Below, one piece after another: positions 9,808 to 18,267 of a stretch of DNA of 40,017 bases. The translations under genes were made by a program, and so were the position numbers. The stretch lies in contig CALMZV010000124.1 of NCBI GenBank assembly GCA_937870755.1, positions 1-40,017 of the forward strand, in the 5' to 3' direction. The notes under the pieces were generated by a model. The model was given only the letters and a program-made list of their open reading frames with translations. It was not told the origin of the DNA and made no database searches. Within the stretch, counting starts at the first letter, position 1. Every line of letters begins with the position of its first letter. The stretch is from an uncultured Methylocystaceae bacterium (lineage in GTDB: Bacteria > Pseudomonadota > Alphaproteobacteria > Rhizobiales > Beijerinckiaceae).

Positions 9808-11979
9808 ATGACCGAATTGTTTGTTCGACAGGGCGCGCTCGAAATCGCGCCGGCGCTGCATGATTTTATCGAGCGCGAGGCGTTGCCGGGGACGGGCGTC
9901 TCGTCGCAAACCTTCTGGAGCGGCCTTGAACGACTTTTGGTCGATCTCGCGCCGAAGAACCGGGCGCTCCTGAAACGTCGCGACGAGTTGCAGGCGCGCA
10001 TCGACGCATGGCACGCCGCCCGCAGGGGGCGCGCGTTTGATCCTGCGGCCTACAAATCCTTCCTGCGCGAGATCGGCTATCTCGTTGCGCCCGGTCCCCA
10101 CTTCACGATCGGCGTCGAGAACGTCGACGCCGAGATCGCCCGCATCGCCGGTCCGCAGCTCGTCGTGCCCGTCACCAATGCGCGCTACGCGCTCAACGCC
10201 GCCAACGCGCGCTGGGGCAGCCTTTACGACGCGCTCTACGGAACGGATGCGATTCCCGGCCGCGAGACGGCCAAACCCGGCTACGATCCGGCGCGCGGCG
10301 CGCAGGTCATCGCATGGGCCCGCGCCTTTCTCGACCAGAGCATTCCGCTCGAGCGCGGCTCGCATGCGCAGGCCGTGCGCTATGTCGTCGAGCAGGGCGC
10401 GCTCGCCGTCGCGCTGCAGGATGGCGCGCGCACCGCCCTGCGCAATCCCTCGCTATTCGCCGGCTATCGCGGCGCGGCGGATGCGCCGTCCGCCATTCTG
10501 CTCGCCCATCACGGGCTTCACATCGAGCTCGTCGTCGACCGCGCGCACGCCATCGGCCGCGAAGATCCGGCCGGCGTCGCCGATGTCGTGCTGGAATCGG
10601 CGGTCACGACGATCCAGGACTTCGAGGATTCGGTCGCCTGCGTCGACGCCGACGACAAGGTCGCCGCCTATCGCAACTGGCTCGGCCTGATGAAGGGCGA
10701 TCTCGGCGACACGTTCGAAAAGGACGGGCGCCGGATGACGCGGCGGCTCGCGTCCGATCGCGTCTATACGGCGCCCGACGGCGCGCACAAGGTTCTGCAC
10801 GGTCGCGCGCTCCTGCTGGCGCGCAATGTCGGCCACCTGATGACGAGCGATGCGATCCGGATCGCCGGCGCCGAGGCGCCGGAAGGCATGCTCGACGCCA
10901 TGATCACGAGCGCGATCGCGCTCCACGACCTGCGCGGGTCCGGCGCATTGAAGAACTCGCGCGCGGGATCGATCTACATCGTCAAGCCGAAGATGCACGG
11001 ACCCGAGGAGGTCGCCTTCGCCGACGAGATTTTCGCGCGCGTGGAGGACGTTCTCGGCCTTGCGCGCAACGTCATCAAGATGGGCGTGATGGACGAGGAA
11101 CGGCGGACAACCGTCAACCTCGGGGAATGCATCCGCGCGGCGAAGGATCGCCTCGTATTCATCAACACCGGCTTCCTCGATCGCACCGGCGACGAGATCC
11201 ACACGTCGATGGAAGCAGGCGCCATGGTGCGCAAGGCCGACATGCGCGCGCAGAAATGGATCGCGGCCTACGAGGATTCGAACGTCGATACGGGGCTGGG
11301 GGCGGGCTTGCGCGGCCGGGCGCAGATCGGCAAGGGCATGTGGGCGATGCCGGACATGATGGCCGACATGCTGCGCACGAAGATCGGCCATCCCCGGGCG
11401 GGCGCAAACACCGCCTGGGTGCCCTCTCCGACCGCCGCGACGCTGCACGCCACGCACTATCACGCCGTCGACGTCGCGCGCGCGCAGGACGAAATCGCCA
11501 AACGCAGGCCCGCCTTGCTCGACGACATTCTCACCCCGCCGCTCGCCGACCGCGCCGACTGGTCGGCGGAGGATGTGCAGGCCGAACTCGACAACAATGC
11601 GCAGGGAATTCTGGGTTATGTCGTGCGCTGGATCGATCAGGGCGTCGGATGCTCCAAGGTTCCCGACATCCACGACATCGGCCTGATGGAGGACCGCGCG
11701 ACGCTGCGCATCTCCTCCCAGCACATCGCCAATTGGCTGCGCCACGGCGTTTGCAGCCAGGAGCAGGCGATCGCGACGCTCAGGAAGATGGCCGAGGTCG
11801 TCGACCGCCAGAACGTGCACGATCCGCAGTACCGGCCCATGGCGCCGCGGTTCGACGGAGTGGCGTTTCAGGCCGCCTGCGATCTCGTGCTCAAGGGGCG
11901 CGAACAACCCTCCGGATATACCGAGCCGATTCTCCACGCGCGCCGGCGCGAAGCCAAGGCGCGGCAGGGGCGACTCTGA
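9808..11979 (+). CDS. glcB: malate synthase G
   Basis: 723 aa, the standard length for malate synthase G, which condenses glyoxylate with acetyl-CoA to malate in the cytoplasm. Recognisable blocks include the [17 protein letters not shown] region near residue 93, [34 protein letters not shown], and the C-terminal [20 protein letters not shown] followed by [14 protein letters not shown]. The start ATG is at the end of CAGGAAGACCGC, a fair ribosome site. It begins 19 bases after the molybdenum hydroxylase gene, so co-transcription is possible. No isocitrate lyase gene is in the window. Confidence 0.95.
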   Translation: MTELFVRQGALEIAPALHDFIEREALPGTGVSSQTFWSGLERLLVDLAPKNRALLKRRDELQARIDAWHAARRGRAFDPAAYKSFLREIGYLVAPGPHFTIGVENVDAEIARIAGPQLVVPVTNARYALNAANARWGSLYDALYGTDAIPGRETAKPGYDPARGAQVIAWARAFLDQSIPLERGSHAQAVRYVVEQGALAVALQDGARTALRNPSLFAGYRGAADAPSAILLAHHGLHIELVVDRAHAIGREDPAGVADVVLESAVTTIQDFEDSVACVDADDKVAAYRNWLGLMKGDLGDTFEKDGRRMTRRLASDRVYTAPDGAHKVLHGRALLLARNVGHLMTSDAIRIAGAEAPEGMLDAMITSAIALHDLRGSGALKNSRAGSIYIVKPKMHGPEEVAFADEIFARVEDVLGLARNVIKMGVMDEERRTTVNLGECIRAAKDRLVFINTGFLDRTGDEIHTSMEAGAMVRKADMRAQKWIAAYEDSNVDTGLGAGLRGRAQIGKGMWAMPDMMADMLRTKIGHPRAGANTAWVPSPTAATLHATHYHAVDVARAQDEIAKRRPALLDDILTPPLADRADWSAEDVQAELDNNAQGILGYVVRWIDQGVGCSKVPDIHDIGLMEDRATLRISSQHIANWLRHGVCSQEQAIATLRKMAEVVDRQNVHDPQYRPMAPRFDGVAFQAACDLVLKGREQPSGYTEPILHARRREAKARQGRL

Positions 11980-12108
11980 GGCTCGTGTGCGCTTGCCGGC
12001 CGCGCGGGGCCCGCCTATAGCCATGCTGCCGCCGCGATTCGGCGCAACCATGCAGACATCGCCGCGCGTCGAGTCGCGCTTCTCCCCAACGCTCATCCCC
12101 GACAGCGC

Positions 12109-12801
12109 ATGGCCCATCTTTTTCATCATCCGCTTTGCCCCCATTCGCGCTTCGTGCGCCTCGCGCTTGCCGAATACGGACTTGAATTCGACCTCATCGA
12201 AGAACGCGCGTGCGACCGGCGCGAGGATTTCCTGCTGCTCGACCCCGCCGGCCGCACGCCGGTGCTCGTCGCCGACGGCGGGCTGGTGGCGTCCGGCGCT
12301 GGGCCGGTCGCCGAGTGGCTGGACGAGGCCTACGGGCCGGCCGATCCCAACGCGCGCCTGTTGCCGAAGGACATCGCGGGACGGGTGGAGGCGCGGCGGC
12401 TTCTCGATTGGTTCAATGGCAAGATGTTTGCGGAAGCGACCGACTGGCTCGTGACCGAGAAGGTCTACAAACGGTTCATGTCGCGCGAGCAGGGCGGCGG
12501 CGCGCCGGACATGGATCTGGTGCGCGCCGCGCGCGCCAACATGCGGCATCACCTGCGCTACATCGGCTACCTCGCCGCCTCCCGCAACTGGCTGGCGGGC
12601 GATTCGCTGACCTTCGCCGATCTCGCCGCCGCCGCGCATGTGTCGGTCGCCGATTATCTGGGCGACGCGCCCTGGGAAGAGGACGAGCACGCAAAGGCCT
12701 GGTATGGCCGCATTAAGTCCCGGCCCTCGTTTCGCCCCCTGCTCGCCGACCGCGTGCCAGGCATGGCGCCGAGCGCGGTCTACGCCGATCTCGATTTCTG
12801 A
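12109..12801 (+). CDS. glutathione S-transferase family protein
   Basis: 230 aa. The thioredoxin-like N-terminal domain begins HLFHHPLCPHSRFVRLALAEYGL and has DPAGRTPVLVADG with the cis-proline of the glutathione site. The C-terminal helical domain includes SRNWLAGDSLTFADLAAAAHVSVADYLG. The CPHS segment resembles the Cys-type active site of bacterial GSTs. The ribosome site is weak. It sits just before queG, an order I recall from several Hyphomicrobiales. Substrate unknown. Confidence 0.85.
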   Translation: MAHLFHHPLCPHSRFVRLALAEYGLEFDLIEERACDRREDFLLLDPAGRTPVLVADGGLVASGAGPVAEWLDEAYGPADPNARLLPKDIAGRVEARRLLDWFNGKMFAEATDWLVTEKVYKRFMSREQGGGAPDMDLVRAARANMRHHLRYIGYLAASRNWLAGDSLTFADLAAAAHVSVADYLGDAPWEEDEHAKAWYGRIKSRPSFRPLLADRVPGMAPSAVYADLDF

Positions 12802-12855
12802 CCGGTTCGCTTGCGGCGCTTGCAACGCGCGCCGTTTACCCTTCAGGCTGCGGTC

Positions 12856-14013
12856 ATGAACGCGCGCGCGCCGGACCCCGTTTCGCTCCTCGCTAGCCTG
12901 CGGGCCGAGGCGCGCAGGCTCGGCTTCGATGCGTTCGGGGTCGTGCGCGCGGCCGATGCGCGCGACAACGCCGACCGGCTCGGCGCGTGGCTGGCCGCAG
13001 GCGCGCATGGCGACATGCACTGGATGGCCGAAACGCGCGAACGGCGCGCCCACCCGTCCGCCCTGTGGCCGGACGTGCGTTCCATTCTGGTGTTCGGCAT
13101 GAACTACGGGCCGCACGCCGGCGAGCGCCGCCCCGCGCAGCCCGGGCCGACCGGCGTCGTTTCCGTTTACGCGCGCAATCGCGACTATCACGAACTGATG
13201 AAAGGCCGGCTGAAACTGTTCGCCGCGCGATTGCAGAAGCTCGCCGGCCCCAATGAACTGAAAGTTTTCGTAGACACGGCGCCCGTGATGGAGAAACCGC
13301 TCGCGCAGGCCGCCGGCCTCGGCTGGCAGGGCAAACACACCAATCTCGTGTCGCGCGAATTCGGATCGTGGCTGTTTCTCGGCGCGCTGTTCACCACGCT
13401 CGATCTGCCGGCGGACGCGCCGGGCGACGATCTTTGCGGGGCCTGTCGCGCCTGTCTCGTCGCCTGCCCCACCGCGGCGTTCCCGGCGCCTTACAGGCTC
13501 GATGCGCGCCGCTGCATCGCCTATCTGACGAACGAGCACAAGGGCGTCATCGCGCGCGAATTCCGCGCCGCCATCGGCGATCGCATCTACGGCTGCGACG
13601 ATTGCCTGGCCGCCTGCCCGTGGAACAAGTTCGCGCAGGAAGCGCGCGAGGCCAAACTGCTCGCGCGCGCCGATCTCGAGCGCCCGCGTCTCGATATGCT
13701 GCTGGCCCAGGACGAAGCCGCCTTTCGCGCATTCTTCGCGGGCAATCCGGTCAAGCGCATCGGACACGCGCGTTTCTTGCGCAACGTGCTGATCGCCGCC
13801 GGCAACGCGGGGGCGCCCGCGCTCGCGCCGCTTGTCGAGCAGCTTCTCGGGCATGCTTCGCCGCTGGTGCGCGGCGCGGCGGTCTGGGCGCTCGCCCGGC
13901 TTGCCTCGCCGCAAATGTTCGTCACAATCGCGGCGGCGCGCGCGGTCGCCGAAACGGACGAAAGCGTGCGCGAGGAATGGCGCATCGAAAGCGCCGAAAG
14001 GTCGGTTGCATGA
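12856..14013 (+). CDS. queG: epoxyqueuosine reductase QueG
   Basis: 385 aa. It carries out the last step of queuosine formation in tRNA, reducing epoxyqueuosine with cobalamin and two [4Fe-4S] clusters. The catalytic-aspartate segment VDTAPVMEKPLA (139-150) is present. Cluster ligands are Cys194, Cys197, Cys200 and Cys204 in CGACRACLVACP, and Cys247, Cys250 and Cys254 in CDDCLAACPWNKFA, with Cys220 probably the remaining ligand. A HEAT-like tail (HASPLVRGAAVWALARL) ends the protein. I chose the ATG giving MNARAP; one 15 residues upstream is less family-like. The stop overlaps the next start (ATGA). Confidence 0.93.
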   Translation: MNARAPDPVSLLASLRAEARRLGFDAFGVVRAADARDNADRLGAWLAAGAHGDMHWMAETRERRAHPSALWPDVRSILVFGMNYGPHAGERRPAQPGPTGVVSVYARNRDYHELMKGRLKLFAARLQKLAGPNELKVFVDTAPVMEKPLAQAAGLGWQGKHTNLVSREFGSWLFLGALFTTLDLPADAPGDDLCGACRACLVACPTAAFPAPYRLDARRCIAYLTNEHKGVIAREFRAAIGDRIYGCDDCLAACPWNKFAQEAREAKLLARADLERPRLDMLLAQDEAAFRAFFAGNPVKRIGHARFLRNVLIAAGNAGAPALAPLVEQLLGHASPLVRGAAVWALARLASPQMFVTIAAARAVAETDESVREEWRIESAERSVA

Positions 14014-14876
14014 ACCTGTTCGTTTTTGGCCTCGGATATTCGGCGGAGCGGTTCGTGACGCTCTATCGCAATCGATACGGAAAAATGGGCGCGACCGTTC
14101 GCTCGCCCGAAAGCGCCGCGCGCCTTCGCCCGCTCTTTCGCGATGTCGACATCCATCTGTTCGACGGCGCCGCGCGCAATCCGGCGGTCGCGGCCGAGCT
14201 TGCCGCGATGGATGCGCTGCTCGTGTCCGTGCCGGCGGTCGATGGCGATCCGGTGCTCGCCCATTACGCCGACGACATCGCCGCCGCGCCGGTGCGGCGT
14301 ATCGTCTATCTCTCCACCATCGGCGTCTATGGCGACCACGCCGGCGCCTGGATCGACGAGACCGCGCAGGAAGCGCCCGACAACGCGCGGCTGCACGCGC
14401 GCGTCGCGGCCGAGAAAGCATGGCGCGAACTTGGCGCGCGCGCCGGCAAGGACGTGTTCGTTCTACGTCTGTCCGGCATCTATGGTCCCGGCCAGAACGC
14501 TTTCGTCAATCTGCGCGCGGGCGCGGCGCGCCGCATCGTGAAGAAGGATCAGGTGTTCAACCGCATTCACGTCGACGACATCGCGCAGGCGATCGCGGCC
14601 GCCCTGGCGGCGCCGCTCGCCGGCCGCATCGTCAACGTCACCGACAACGAGCCTGCGCCGCCACAGGATGTCATCGCGCTCGCCGCCGAACTGATGGGCG
14701 TGCCGGTTCCGCCGGAGATTCCGTTCGAACAGGCGCAGATGACTCCGATGGCGGCCAGTTTCTGGTCGTCGTCCAAACGCGTGTCGAACGCCACGCTGCG
14801 CAACGATCTCGGCGTGCATCTCAAATATCCGACCTATCGCGAAGGTCTGGCGGCGCTCGCCGAAATCGATGGATGA
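14010..14876 (+). CDS. NAD(P)-dependent epimerase/dehydratase-like SDR (YeeZ-like)
   Basis: 288 aa. It starts with a Rossmann motif FVFGLGYSAERFV, has YLSTIGVYGDH typical of the extended-SDR active region, RLSGIYGPGQNAF, and the FNRIHVDDIAQAI block. These match the YeeZ-like atypical SDR group. The function is not established for this group; a nucleotide-sugar substrate is not demonstrated. It overlaps queG by 4 bases and the exporter gene by 8 bases, so the three genes form a translationally coupled series. Confidence 0.82.
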   Translation: MNLFVFGLGYSAERFVTLYRNRYGKMGATVRSPESAARLRPLFRDVDIHLFDGAARNPAVAAELAAMDALLVSVPAVDGDPVLAHYADDIAAAPVRRIVYLSTIGVYGDHAGAWIDETAQEAPDNARLHARVAAEKAWRELGARAGKDVFVLRLSGIYGPGQNAFVNLRAGAARRIVKKDQVFNRIHVDDIAQAIAAALAAPLAGRIVNVTDNEPAPPQDVIALAAELMGVPVPPEIPFEQAQMTPMAASFWSSSKRVSNATLRNDLGVHLKYPTYREGLAALAEIDG

Positions 14877-16392
14877 CAGGGGGCCAAAGGCCGACAGCGT
14901 GATCGAGCCCGGACAGGAAACGCCCCCGGCCCCCGAAGGCGAGCGCAGCCTGTTCTTCCGCATCTTCCCCTCGATCGTGCTGCCGATGTTCATCGCGGTC
15001 GTCGACCAGACGATCGTGGCGACGGCGCTGCCGGCCATGTCGGCGGCGTTCGGCGAGGCCGAGCGCGCCGCCTGGATCGTCATCGTCTATCTCGTGGCCA
15101 ACACCATCGCCGCGCCAGTCTACGGCCGGCTCGGCGACGCGTTCGGCCGCGCGCGCATGATGACGTTCGCGCTGCTGCTGATGATGGCGGGGTCCGTGGC
15201 CTGCGCGCTTGCGCCGAACATGGCGGGGCTCGTCGTCGCGCGTTTCGTTCAGGGTCTTGGGGGCGGCGGCCTGATGACGCTGTCGCAAGCGCTGATCGGC
15301 GAAACCATCCCGCCGCGCGCGCGGGCGCGCTATCAGGGCTATCTGGCGGCCGTCATCGTCACGTCCAGTTCGTTCGGTCCCGTCGCCGGCGGCTTTCTGA
15401 CGGGCGCGTTCGGCTGGCGGTCGATCTTCTGGATCAACCTGCCGCTCGGGCTGTTCGCGCTCGCACTGATACGACGCCTGCCCAAGAAGCCGCCCGCCGG
15501 AATCATGAAGACATTCGATTCCGGAGGCTTGTTCCTGTTCGTCTGTTTCATCGGCCCGGCGCTGGTGGCCGTGGAGCAGGCGCGCAAGCTCGACGCGGCG
15601 CTCGCGCCGTTGATCCTGTCGCTCTGCGTGCTCGCGCTCGGCGCCCTCGTCGCGCTGATCCGCCGCGAGAGCCGGCAGGAAGATCCGCTGCTGCCGATCG
15701 CGCTCATGCGCAATCCGGCGATCTGGCGGTCGGATGCGATGGCCGCGTGTCATGGCGCGGCGCTGGTGTCGCTCATCAACTACACGCCGCTCTATCTGCG
15801 CGCGGCGCGCGGTCTGTCAGCGAGCGAGACCGGTTATTTCCTTCTTCCCATGGCGCTCGGCGTCGGCGTCGGCTCGCTCATCACCGGGCGTCTCGTCAGC
15901 CGCACCGGCCGCACGGCGATCTTTCCCTCGCTGGCGCTCATTCCCGCCAATATTCTGTTCTGCGTTCTCGCGCTTTTCCACGCGCGCCTGCCGCTGGCGG
16001 CCCTGCCGGCGCTGTTCGGCGCCATCGCACTGTGCATGGGCAGCGTGATGGGCGTGGTTCAGGTGACGGTGCAGAACGCCGCAGGACCCGCGCGACTCGG
16101 ATCGGCGGCGGCCTCGGTGCAGTTTTCGCGCGCGGTCGGCGCGACATTCGGCACCGCCATCGTCGGCTCGGCGCTGTTTGCCGTCTTCACCGCCGACGCC
16201 GACGTCGGGCGCGATGCGTTCGCTGCTCTGCTGGAACACGGTCCGGCCGCCCTGCAGGCTCTGGCGCCGCCCGCTCAGGCTGGCGCGCAGGCCGCGCTGC
16301 ACGCCAGTTTCCGCGCCGCCTTTCTCGCCATGAATCTCTTTGCGATGCTGGCGCTCGCCTGCGCCTGGTCCATCCCCGCCCGCAGGCTTTGA
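14869..16392 (+). CDS. MFS transporter, DHA2 (EmrB/QacA-like) drug exporter
   Basis: 507 aa with about 14 hydrophobic spans. After a 30-residue charged N-terminus, the first span ends in the family motif IAVVDQTIVATALPAMS. Motif A appears as GRLGDAFGRARMM and motif C as TSSSFGPVAGGFLTG in span 5. These identify a proton-driven multidrug or small-molecule exporter of the DHA2 type in the inner membrane. No membrane-fusion (EmrA) gene is adjacent. The start ATG overlaps the end of the YeeZ-like gene by 8 bases. Substrate unknown. Confidence 0.92.
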   Translation: MDDRGPKADSVIEPGQETPPAPEGERSLFFRIFPSIVLPMFIAVVDQTIVATALPAMSAAFGEAERAAWIVIVYLVANTIAAPVYGRLGDAFGRARMMTFALLLMMAGSVACALAPNMAGLVVARFVQGLGGGGLMTLSQALIGETIPPRARARYQGYLAAVIVTSSSFGPVAGGFLTGAFGWRSIFWINLPLGLFALALIRRLPKKPPAGIMKTFDSGGLFLFVCFIGPALVAVEQARKLDAALAPLILSLCVLALGALVALIRRESRQEDPLLPIALMRNPAIWRSDAMAACHGAALVSLINYTPLYLRAARGLSASETGYFLLPMALGVGVGSLITGRLVSRTGRTAIFPSLALIPANILFCVLALFHARLPLAALPALFGAIALCMGSVMGVVQVTVQNAAGPARLGSAAASVQFSRAVGATFGTAIVGSALFAVFTADADVGRDAFAALLEHGPAALQALAPPAQAGAQAALHASFRAAFLAMNLFAMLALACAWSIPARRL

Positions 16393-16454
16393 GACGGCGG
16401 CCGTTTCCCCTTTCGGGCGGTTTGCGCTAGTTTCGGCGTGCGGGAGGCTGCCAC

Positions 16455-17288
16455 GTGAAGAACATTCTTGTGCCCATCGAGGAGCACGACCGGCTCGACG
16501 CCGTTCTTTCGACCGCGCGCGCTTGCGGCGCGCTGTTCGACAGCCGCATCGAAGGCGTCGCGCTCGGGCCCGATACGGGCGATCTGATCGCAGCCGATTT
16601 CGCCATCGCCGGCTCCATTTTCGATGAGCGCACGCGTCGCGAGATCGTGGAGCGCGCGCGCCGCGCGTTCGAGGACCATATGAACCTGCACGGCGTGCCG
16701 CCGGCGGCCCCAGGGGTGGCAGGCGTGTGCTATGGCTGGGCCGGCGGCGAAATGAGCACCGACAGCGCGCTGGGCGCCTACGGGCGCCTGTTCGACATCA
16801 TCGTGGTGGGCCGCCCCGGCGCCGGGCGCGGCGATCCGCGCCGCGCCACGCTCGAATCCGCTCTGTTCGAATCCGGGCGTCCGCTTCTGATCGCGCCGCA
16901 TCAGGCGCGCGCCACGTTCGGCGAAACCATCGTCATATCGTGGAATCGCTCCACCGAGACCGCGCGCACGGTCGGCTTTTCCATGCCGCTGCTGAAGAAG
17001 GCCAGGCGCATCGTCGTTCTTTCGGTCTCGGGCGCGCTGGCGCCGGGCCCCTCTGCGGAGAGCCTCGTCAAGGCGCTTCAGCGTCATGGTCTGCCGGTCG
17101 ATTTCGCGCAGGCCGACAGCGGCGCGCGGCCTGCAGGACGGGTCATTCTCGAACAGGCGGCGGCGCTGGGCGCGGATCTTCTGGTCAAGGGCGGCTACAC
17201 GCAAAGCCGGCTGCGCCAGATGATTTTCGGCGGCGCGACCAACGATATTCTGGCTTACGCCGAAATCCCCGTGTTCATGGCCCATTGA
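16455..17288 (+). CDS. universal stress protein, tandem UspA domains
   Basis: 277 aa, about twice a single Usp domain. The first domain starts KNILVPIEEHDRLDAVL. The second starts ETIVISWNRSTETARTV near residue 157 and ends with the nucleotide-binding pattern GGYTQSRLRQMIFGGATNDIL, which fits the G-2x-G-9x-G(S/T) ATP motif in relaxed form. GTG start with GGGAGG upstream. Family members are soluble stress or metabolic-state proteins; the exact role is unknown. The gene lies 62 bases after the exporter gene. Confidence 0.88.
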   Translation: MKNILVPIEEHDRLDAVLSTARACGALFDSRIEGVALGPDTGDLIAADFAIAGSIFDERTRREIVERARRAFEDHMNLHGVPPAAPGVAGVCYGWAGGEMSTDSALGAYGRLFDIIVVGRPGAGRGDPRRATLESALFESGRPLLIAPHQARATFGETIVISWNRSTETARTVGFSMPLLKKARRIVVLSVSGALAPGPSAESLVKALQRHGLPVDFAQADSGARPAGRVILEQAAALGADLLVKGGYTQSRLRQMIFGGATNDILAYAEIPVFMAH

Positions 17289-17319
17289 ACGCGCGCATTC
17301 GGCGGCGCGCGGGACGGAT

Positions 17320-17667
17320 ATGCAGAAGCTTTTCTTCGCCTTTCCGCTGTTTGTCCTTGCGCTCGCCGTCCAGGTTCTGGCGCCGGCGAGCGCGCAACGC
17401 GCCATGTCGCGTACGGCGCTGGACCGTCAGGCGGCCGGCGTTCATTGCAGCGCCGCCGGTCATACGCGCGGCGACGCCGGCGCGGCGCTCGAAAATGCGT
17501 GCTGCGTATTGTGCGGCTTCGCCACGCACGGGGCCGCCGCGCCGCCGGTCGTCGAAATCCGGCGTGCGGTCTGGCGCGTCGTCGCGCGCGTGTTTCGCGA
17601 ACGGCCTGCCGCGATCACGCGCGTCGGTCTTCCAGACCCCGCGCGTGGACCGCCGCGCGCGGTCTGA
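17320..17667 (+). CDS. small secreted Cys/His protein, DUF2946-like, putative copper-related
   Basis: 115 aa. A signal peptide covers about residues 1-25 (FFAFPLFVLALAVQVLAPASA). The short mature part has His42-Cys43, His48 and a Cys61-Cys62-x-x-Cys65 cluster, then His70, and ends in RGPPRAV. A cysteine cluster near the middle and a C-terminal R-x-PP are features I associate with DUF2946 proteins, which often lie by copper genes. The next gene, 74 bases downstream, is a PCuAC copper chaperone, which supports a metal-related role. No experimentally defined function; low similarity means this could be another small exported protein. Confidence 0.6.
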   Translation: MQKLFFAFPLFVLALAVQVLAPASAQRAMSRTALDRQAAGVHCSAAGHTRGDAGAALENACCVLCGFATHGAAAPPVVEIRRAVWRVVARVFRERPAAITRVGLPDPARGPPRAV

Positions 17668-17703
17668 ACCTGTCTTGCCCCCTGGGGCCGTTTCATCGAA
17701 AGC

Positions 17704-17720
17704 GCGGGCGCGACGCCCGC
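17704..17720 (+). promoter_or_regulatory. GC-rich hairpin in leader of the PCuAC gene
   Basis: GCGGGCG-CGA-CGCCCGC forms a 7-bp perfect stem with a 3-base loop, 21 bases before the PCuAC start codon, in the 74-base gap after the DUF2946-like gene. It has no T-tract, so it is not a convincing terminator. It could be an mRNA processing or stability element. Role is inferred from position only. Confidence 0.3.
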
Positions 17721-17741
17721 CAACCGTATTCTGGAGAAAAC

Positions 17742-18230
17742 ATGATGAGAAAAACGTTCGCCATCGCATGCGCCGCCTTCGCCCTTTCGGGCGCGGCGAG
17801 CGCGCAAATGGCCGCCACGCAGACGGTGAACGCGGGTCCGCTGCGCATCGAGGCGCCGTGGACGCGCGCCACGCCCGGCGGCGCCAAGGTCGCCGGCGGG
17901 TTCATGAAGATCACCAATACCGGAACGACTCCCGACCGGCTCGTGTCGGGCAGCGCCGACGTGTCGAGCCGCTTCGAAGTCCACGAGATGGCCGTCGTCG
18001 ACGGCGTGATGAAAATGCGCGAACTCGCCAAAGGTCTCGAAATCGCGCCGGGCGCGACGGTCGAGCTGAAGCCCGGCGGCTATCACGTGATGTTCATCGA
18101 GTTGAAGAAGCCGATCGTCCAGGGCGACGTCGTGCGCGGCACGCTCGTGTTCGAGAAGGCCGGCAAGGTGGACGTTTCGTTCACGGCGGCGCCGATCGGC
18201 GCGCCGGCCGCTGGCGGCCACAAGCACTGA
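17742..18230 (+). CDS. periplasmic copper chaperone PCuAC
   Basis: 162 aa. A signal peptide (residues 1-21, ending SGAASA) directs export. The mature cupredoxin-like fold has the copper-binding residues His81, Met83, Met90, Met92, His115 and Met117 in HEM, MKM and YHVMF, matching the H/M pattern of the PCuAC family. These bind Cu(I) and deliver it to the CuA site of cytochrome c oxidase. The C-terminus ends in a GGHKH tail that may add a metal site. The start ATG follows GGAGAAAAC. It is paired with the DUF2946-like gene. No Sco gene is adjacent. Confidence 0.92.
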   Translation: MMRKTFAIACAAFALSGAASAQMAATQTVNAGPLRIEAPWTRATPGGAKVAGGFMKITNTGTTPDRLVSGSADVSSRFEVHEMAVVDGVMKMRELAKGLEIAPGATVELKPGGYHVMFIELKKPIVQGDVVRGTLVFEKAGKVDVSFTAAPIGAPAAGGHKH

Positions 18231-18238
18231 TGAAAGCT

Positions 18239-18265
18239 GCGCGCGCGGTCGCCGGCCGCGCGCGC
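18239..18265. terminator. GC hairpin between convergent PCuAC and opgH
   Basis: GCGCGCGCGG (18239-18248) pairs perfectly with CCGCGCGCGC (18256-18265) around a 7-base loop. It fills the 37-base gap between two convergent stop codons. No T-run follows on either strand, so it would be a weak or Rho-assisted bidirectional 3' end. Confidence 0.5.
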
Positions 18266-18267
18266 GT

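Noticed and set aside
10453-14421. A 1322-codon minus-strand open frame opposite malate synthase G, GST, queG and the YeeZ-like gene
   Set aside because: It is Arg/Ala/Gly-rich with no family motif, lies wholly antisense to four convincing genes and is the usual shadow frame of very GC-rich DNA.
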